NCBI GenBank assembly: GCA_018857735.1
Contig: JABMCL010000188.1
Coordinates: forward strand, 2,207,501 to 2,271,500
DNA from: Alviniconcha marisindica
Taxonomy: Eukaryota > Mollusca > Gastropoda > Provannidae
Direction: 5' to 3'
Length of the DNA: 64,000 nt
Under the pieces are notes generated by a model. It searched no databases. It had not been told where the DNA came from and was given only the letters and a program-made list of their open reading frames with translations. Shown piece by piece: positions 60,701 through 64,000 of this stretch. Position 1 is the stretch's first letter, and each line of letters starts with the position of its first letter. The translations under genes and the position numbers were made by a program.

Positions 60701-60744
60701 CAGCACTCCAATGATGGTCATACGCATCAACACAATGTCTACAT
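46934..60744 (-). CDS. NCKAP1: NCKAP1 (Nap1/Hem, WAVE complex subunit), last six exons
   Basis: On the minus strand the exons 60744-60662, 59663-59583, 53360-53276, 51335-51225, 50465-50353, 48984-48895 and 47047-46934 join with agreeing phases; the count is seven if the short 85-bp exon is included separately. They read from [18 protein letters not shown] to the stop after VYKASAGDH. The fit to the C-terminal region of animal NCKAP1 is nearly collinear: [80 protein letters not shown]1 pairs with CYFIP (Sra1) in the WAVE regulatory complex, which links active Rac to Arp2/3-driven actin assembly at the cell cortex. The N-terminal exons lie beyond 64000. The introns here hold only repeats and low-complexity DNA. 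Confidence 0.96.
47030..47700 (-). repeat. 37-bp array repeating the acceptor of the NCKAP1 terminal exon
   Basis: Unit (plus strand) ggagattcttgtactatc plus tgcacacaggacaaaaaca. On the minus strand each unit is a pyrimidine stretch, tgtgtgcag and the exon start ATAGTACAAGAATCTCC. About 17 copies lie upstream of the genuine one. Confidence 0.96.
48000..48695 (-). repeat. 39-bp minisatellite with a continuous open frame
   Basis: Minus-strand unit ggagtggtacctaaacaga plus acactgctgacctttatgc; about 18 copies in the last NCKAP1 intron. Because 39 is a multiple of three, a frame of 265 codons ([17 protein letters not shown] repeats) stays open from 48740 to 47943. NCKAP1 runs directly from the flanking exons without it, so it is treated as intronic. 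Confidence 0.93.
48829..48872. repeat. (CAGG)n microsatellite
   Basis: About ten CAGG units just downstream (minus strand) of the NRESVY exon donor. Confidence 0.95.
48895..48984 (-). CDS. NCKAP1: NCKAP1 exon with NRESVY motif
   Basis: 90 bp, 30 complete codons, after ttcacag and before gtaagt on the minus strand. It reads [20 protein letters not shown] and ends [10 protein letters not shown]. Phase 0 on both sides. The family counterpart is LASSSLLKIG...NRESVYLLLDM. Confidence 0.96.
49055..49345. repeat. Minisatellite, about 22-40-bp AT-rich units
   Basis: Units of acaacacaacagtatactg and catcatacaacaaaacagt alternate. Confidence 0.9.
49960..50100. repeat. (GT)n tract
   Basis: GT repeat with GGTG interruptions in an NCKAP1 intron. 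Confidence 0.95.
50353..50465 (-). CDS. NCKAP1: NCKAP1 exon with HCLAK motif (array at its acceptor)
   Basis: 113 bp on the minus strand using the exon-proximal acceptor (cttacag, cag at 50466-50468), donor gtgaga, phase 1 in and phase 0 out. It reads [20 protein letters not shown] and ends RLQEFLA. This acceptor is chosen because the result aligns with NCKAP1 GHCNNIHCLAKAIN without insertion. Ten further copies of acceptor plus exon start lie upstream at 30-bp steps, all open in this frame, so longer forms of the exon are possible. Confidence 0.93.
50440..50772 (-). repeat. 30-bp array repeating the acceptor of the NCKAP1 HCLAK exon
   Basis: Unit (plus strand) cattgttcaggtgacctg plus taagacagtggg, eleven copies of caggtgacctg. 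On the minus strand each unit holds ctgtcttacag and then the exon start GTCACCTGAACAATGCC. The unit has no stop in the exon frame. Confidence 0.97.
51225..51335 (-). CDS. NCKAP1: NCKAP1 exon with EYTIACLL motif
   Basis: 111 bp after tttcag and before gtatgt on the minus strand, phase 1 in and phase 1 out. It reads [20 protein letters not shown] and ends FRAPLE plus one base. Animal NCKAP1 has EEEYKIACLLMVFVAVS in the same place. It is one of the most conserved stretches in the window. Confidence 0.96.
51410..52300. repeat. Minisatellite, 22-26-bp unit, about 35 copies
   Basis: Unit gtgatacacactgtgtttt plus ctgtca, with variants lacking gtg. Lies upstream of the EYTIACLL exon on the minus strand. 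Longer-range copies of aaaggcagtcaagtcaatc occur at 52150-52430. Confidence 0.95.
52780..53215. repeat. (AC)n block with interruptions
   Basis: CA runs separated by gataaacaaa(a/g)gc and similar linkers over about 430 bp. Confidence 0.96.
53276..53360 (-). CDS. NCKAP1: NCKAP1 exon with ELASSAG motif
   Basis: 85 bp after tccag and before gtcagt on the minus strand, phase 0 in and phase 1 out. It reads [20 protein letters not shown] and ends ALRTLKS. It corresponds to NCKAP1 ELSSAAG..CEIDP. An alternative donor 3 bases earlier (gtggtc) would drop one residue; gtcagt is preferred by splice-site match. Confidence 0.9.
53384..53765. repeat. Minisatellite, 33-bp unit, upstream of an NCKAP1 acceptor
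   Basis: Unit acatgacaatcacaatggc plus atgacaaagcacaa; about eleven copies, directly before (minus strand) the polypyrimidine region of the ELASSAG exon. Confidence 0.95.
53945..54030 (-). mobile_element. LINE-tail-like fragment
   Basis: (AAT)n, then ttatagtc, tagcgcccc and agcccagaacgcttacaaag, has the same layout as the other (AAT)n-tailed fragments. No coding part is visible. Confidence 0.4.
54213..54300 (-). mobile_element. LINE-tail-like fragment
   Basis: Begins with aataataacaacaacgg, followed by tctatagtgcagc and cactgcgctttacaaaa. Similar in layout to 53945-54030 about 200 bp away. Short and diverged. Confidence 0.35.
54425..54520. repeat. Short tandem repeat, about 28-bp unit
   Basis: Four copies of ttcagagttggcatcataa. 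Related gcagttggcatcataaatg copies occur at 54890-54985, on the other side of a (GT)n tract. Confidence 0.85.
55690..56035. repeat. Minisatellite, about 88-bp unit
   Basis: Units contain gaggcagatagtacagac, caacctggacaaggacag and ggcaagggcagaaagcct; about four copies with a diverged fifth at the start. Confidence 0.9.
56110..56705. repeat. Degenerate pyrimidine-rich minisatellite
   Basis: Unit aactctaccaccaacacc plus tcctctcccaaactctc, 18-36 bp, about 20 copies, progressively degraded toward 56700. Confidence 0.93.
57090..57340. repeat. Minisatellite, about 64-bp unit, four copies
   Basis: Unit contains tatgtaatgctctgaaccc and gtgatacaaaataataata. Confidence 0.93.
57345..59000. other. NCKAP1 intron sequence without recognised features
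   Basis: AT-rich unique DNA with CT-rich (57510-57590), poly-C (57632-57645) and A-rich (57965-58100) stretches. No exon of the gene fits here. Confidence 0.6.
59000..59572. repeat. Minisatellite of GACACACA-type units, about 42 bp
   Basis: Units gagacacagtagtacaaac plus agtacagatagagacacac in the 3' half; a looser version fills 59000-59300. It ends about 10 bp from the IPFL exon donor. Confidence 0.9.
59583..59663 (-). CDS. NCKAP1: NCKAP1 exon with IPFL motif
   Basis: 81 bp, 27 complete codons, after cctag and before gtaggt on the minus strand. It reads [20 protein letters not shown] and ends PDNRDSM, matching the animal NCKAP1 segment ALRDVL..HIPFL..SI.D. Phase 0 on both sides. A (GACACACAC)-rich array starts about 15 nt past the donor. 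Confidence 0.94.
59800..60610. repeat. Minisatellite, 27-bp unit, about 30 copies
   Basis: Unit aaaacacagctctgtcagtt plus acccac in the intron after the MTIIGV exon. It starts about 50 nt from that exon's donor. Confidence 0.97.
60662..60744 (-). CDS. NCKAP1: NCKAP1 exon with MTIIGV motif
   Basis: 83 bp on the minus strand after a taacag acceptor and before gtgagt. Two bases complete a split codon, then 27 codons read [20 protein letters not shown] and end ALND. It is the first NCKAP1 exon recognisable in the window. Its acceptor and first bases recur five more times upstream. Confidence 0.94.
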
Positions 60745-60851
60745 CTGTTACAGAAAACACACATTATTACCAAGCATCAACACAATGTCTACATCTGTTA
60801 GAGAAAATACACATTATTACCAAGCATCAACACAAAGTCTACATCTGTCAA

Positions 60852-60903
<52 letters not shown>

Positions 60904-61050
60904 CACACACACACCTTATCATCAAACATCAACACAGTGTCTACATCTGTCAAAGAAAACACAAATTATTATCAAACATCAACACAGTGTCTACATCTGT
61001 CCAAAAAAAACACATTATCACCAAGCATCAACACAATGTCTACATCTGTT
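60723..61050 (-). repeat. About 52-bp array repeating the acceptor of the NCKAP1 MTIIGV exon
   Basis: Plus-strand unit gcatcaacacaatgtctac plus atctgtta and an A-rich spacer. On the minus strand each unit gives an acceptor-like site and ATGTAGACATTGTGTTGATG, the exon start. Five copies lie beyond the genuine one; a (CA)n tract (60858-60903) is inserted. Confidence 0.93.
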
Positions 61051-61059
61051 AAAAAAAAT

Positions 61060-62035
61060 GTCTAAATTTTTTTGTCATGCAATATCTGTCATAAGATTCA
61101 TTATTTCCAAATCAGCACAACAGCACACCCAAAGGTAGACATGCTGTACTCTAATGTGCCACCATCATTTTTAGCCGCTCTACATCTGCAGCACAGTCCA
61201 GCAGCAACTACAGGCATGCCCTCCTTTTACGATGGCCACAGTTCGTTAATCCCAGCCAGTCAACAAACCCCTAGCTTCCCTCCCTGCACCAACTAGACAG
61301 GCAGCCCTCAGGTCTGGAGCTTTCTGCTGTTGCCAACTGCAGCAGAGGTCAAAGGATGGCCGTTGGTGCCAGCCCAGCCAGTCCCAACTCTCCTTTGCCT
61401 GCAGACACCCGACTGGTTTGGGGTTTATCCATCAGGTTCTGAGGTTTCTGCTGTTGCCAAATGTCAGAGATGAAAAGGATGGCAGGCCAGTACTTGCTAC
61501 CAGGAGGGCATGTTTGCTGTCATCATACAGTTGACGCAATTTACCGTCAGATTTAAGACTCGCAATAGCAAGCAGATACAAAATGTCCTGGCTCTACTTT
61601 GTGTGAATTGTCAGGTGATGGCAGGCCAGTACTTGCTGCATGGACAGCATGTTTGCTGTCATACCGTTGATGCATTTTACCCTCAGGTTTAAGACTTGCA
61701 ATAGCAAGCAGATACAAAATGTCCGGGCTCTACTTTGTGTGAATTGTCTAAGTGGTTAACATTTCTACACAGCATCAGCGCATGCAGTGTCACTGAATGA
61801 GACAATACAAAGAGAGTGCATGCAACCACCAACATCACACCATCACAGCAATGTGGATGAACAAACAACTAAGTATCATTTCTAAATGTAAATATTTCAA
61901 GCCATTAAAAATAATCTGTTGTTCATCAGATTAACATGGGTTTTTGATTCAGGGTTCTGAATTTCACGGTTAATGAACTTCTTGCTCTTTGATTCATTGT
62001 TACTGAATCTGGTGGTGTTTTTCTCAAAAATGTAC
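61060..62035. other. NCKAP1 intron, mostly unique, with one duplicated segment
   Basis: A segment with ggcaggccagtacttgct, catgtttgctgtcat and ttaagact(c/t)gcaatagcaag occurs at 61480-61600 and again at 61618-61750. No exon was recognised. Confidence 0.6.
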
Positions 62036-62066
62036 TTAAAGCGCTAAATCTGGATTACGCTTCAGT

Positions 62067-62071
62067 GGGGT

Positions 62072-62102
<31 letters not shown>

Positions 62103-62140
62103 GGGGAGAGAGGGGGGAGTGGGGGTAGGGGTTGGGTGAA
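62067..62140. repeat. Long poly-G tract
   Basis: A G run of about 30 bases followed by further G blocks to 62140; strong G-quadruplex potential on the plus strand. Confidence 0.95.
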
Positions 62141-62159
62141 GGGACAAAATTGTCCTTGA

Positions 62160-62475
62160 AAGTATGAAGGTAGTAAATATAATGTACTCAGATTGTAGAC
62201 ACTAAATAATTATAATGTACTCAGTATGTAAACTGTAAATGCAATGTACTCACTATGTAAACAGTGAAGGTAATGTACTCAATATGTAGACAGTAAACAC
62301 AATGTACTCAGTATGTAGACAGTAAATGCAATGTACTCAGTATGTAAACAGTGAAGGTAATGTACTCAATACGTAGACAGTGAAGGTAATGTACTCAGCA
62401 TGCAGACAGTAAATGTAATGACTCAGCATGTAGACAATAAATGCAATGTACTCAGTATGTAAACAGTAAACTACT
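62160..62475. repeat. Minisatellite, about 30-bp unit
   Basis: Unit caatgtactcagtatgtag plus acagtaaatg; about ten copies. Confidence 0.93.
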
Positions 62476-62664
62476 ACTCAGCAAGGCAAACACTGATACA
62501 AGCAATTCAGACAGAAGTAAAAGACAAATCCATGCAAATACAAATACACAGGTTACTGATCTAAGCACACAGTGAAGATCATGAACATGCCACATCATGG
62601 TCAACACAGGCTAGTTCATGCAGTGTTGGAAGTGTGTGTTGCACATGAAAAAAAGAAAGAAACC

Positions 62665-62840
62665 ACACACATGCACACATGCACACACACGCACGCACGC
62701 ACGCACGCATGCATGCACACACACACACCACAAACACAAAGTGACATACACAGACATGCAGATGGACATGCATACACACACACCAAAGACATAAACACAC
62801 ACACACACACACATGCATGCATGCACACACGCACACACAA
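62665..62840. repeat. (AC)n / (GCAC)n tracts
   Basis: CA and GCAC repeats with ATGC interruptions. Confidence 0.9.
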
Positions 62841-62949
62841 ATAGAGAAAAGTGACTGATTATGATTCTCGAGCACTACTAAAAAAAAAATATGCATATAA
62901 AAAAGACATACATGGGGGGAAAAAGATGCCCCAACAATAGGAAGCTAGA

Positions 62950-63187
62950 TACAAAACACTGGTCACTGATACAAAACACTAGTCACTGATACAAAACACT
63001 AGTCACTGATACAAAACACTAGTCACTGATACAAAGCACTTGTCACTGATACAAAACACTGGTCACTGATACAAAACACTGGTCACTGATACAAAACACT
63101 AGTCACTGATACAAAGCACTAGTCACTGATACAAAACACTGGTCACTGATACAAAACACTAGTCACTGATACAAAACATTGGTCATC
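62950..63187. repeat. Minisatellite, 20-bp unit, twelve copies
   Basis: Unit actgatacaaaacactagtc, nearly perfect, with (a/g) variation. Confidence 0.97.
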
Positions 63188-63467
63188 ACATCACACACAA
63201 CTGACAAGAAGAAGAAGCAAGCAGTAGACAAAGAAAGTTCAGGGGGACATTTTGCGGGCTGCAGCACTGCCCAAGCTGGTGGGGACAGGCAGACGAACAG
63301 ACAGACACAGGCAGGAATACACACACATAAACGTACGCATGACACAAACACACAGGGAGACAGACAGCAAAGCTCTGGGGTTTGTCCATGATTGTCAACA
63401 GTTTTACCGATTTGTACACCGCAAGGATCCTCTTTCTTAATGCCAACAATGTGATACAGGTAGGAGC

Positions 63468-63585
63468 ATGCACGCACACACACACACGCACGCATGCACG
63501 CACACACACACACGCACGCATGCACGCACACACGCACGCATGCACGCACACACACACACGCACGCACGCATGCACGCACACACAC

Positions 63586-63616
<31 letters not shown>

Positions 63617-63745
63617 TACTGCACATATCCATATTTGTGCTGTACATCATATGACTGTACATTTGTGTTATGCTCGCAGACACTCCTGTTTCTTGACCTT
63701 CCACAGGCACACACAGACAGTTACAATTAGTGAAGCTAATGTGTG

Positions 63746-63789
<44 letters not shown>

Positions 63790-63908
63790 ACACACACACA
63801 CACAGGCAGATAGCTTGGGGGAGGGGAGGGGGCAGATGCATGTATGCACACAAGCAGGGACATACACACACACCTTTAGGCAAACATGGACACACACATG
63901 GACAAACA

Positions 63909-63973
<65 letters not shown>

Positions 63974-63990
63974 CCAAAAGTCAGACAAAT
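63468..63990. repeat. (AC)n / (GCAC)n tracts at the window end
   Basis: Three blocks (63470-63615, 63750-63803 and 63914-63971) of CA repeats with GCATGCAC interruptions in the first. Confidence 0.93.
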
Positions 63991-64000
63991 ACAAACCCAC

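Noticed and set aside
62950..63187. CRISPR-like array (20-bp perfect repeats)
   Set aside because: Units are contiguous with no unique spacers, and the window is eukaryotic; it is a minisatellite.
63163..63440. Possible further NCKAP1 exon around 63370-63440 (minus strand)
   Set aside because: Translations in all three frames do not match the NCKAP1 segment expected before VDIVLMRM, and the splice sites are poor.

Overview
This is animal nuclear DNA. It has spliced genes with short exons (76-329 bp) in long introns, very many (AC)n/(AG)n microsatellites, dozens of minisatellites, and SINE and LINE debris. The compact exons, gastropod-like repeat load and protein divergence suggest a mollusc, perhaps a caenogastropod snail. 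That placement is inference; no species-diagnostic sequence was recognised.

Two convergent protein-coding genes are well supported. (1) Plus strand, 17811-29521: eleven exons of a facilitated glucose transporter (GLUT/SLC2A, major facilitator superfamily). They join without a frame break into 555 codons plus a stop, carrying TM1 to TM12 and the C-terminus. The initiating exon was not found. (2) Minus strand, 60744 down to 46934: the last six exons of NCKAP1 (Nap1/Hem/Kette/GEX-3), a subunit of the WAVE actin-regulatory complex. All junction phases agree, and the upstream exons lie beyond 64000. The two proteins have no known joint pathway; they are simply neighbours.

Layout: 1-17810 is GC- and CpG-richer, gene-poor DNA with microsatellites, minisatellites, a LINE 3' end and a dense cluster of SINE-like elements. 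17811-29521 is the GLUT gene. 29522 to about 43200 is GLUT 3' flank or UTR with several possible polyadenylation signals and a tandem array framed by inverted repeats. About 43200-46933 is NCKAP1 3' UTR or flank. 46934-60744 is the NCKAP1 3' exons, and 60745-64000 is a further NCKAP1 intron.

The most striking feature is that many minisatellites sit exactly across gene landmarks. Six arrays reiterate a real splice site together with the adjoining exon bases: GLUT 19392-19830, 20222-20700 and 27950-28680; NCKAP1 47030-47700, 50440-50772 and 60723-61050. Two further arrays start at the stop codons of the two genes. In the NCKAP1 array at 50440-50772 the 30-bp unit is a multiple of three and has no stop in frame. 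It therefore forms a ladder of about eleven candidate acceptors, each of which would insert another ten residues into the conserved C-terminal region.
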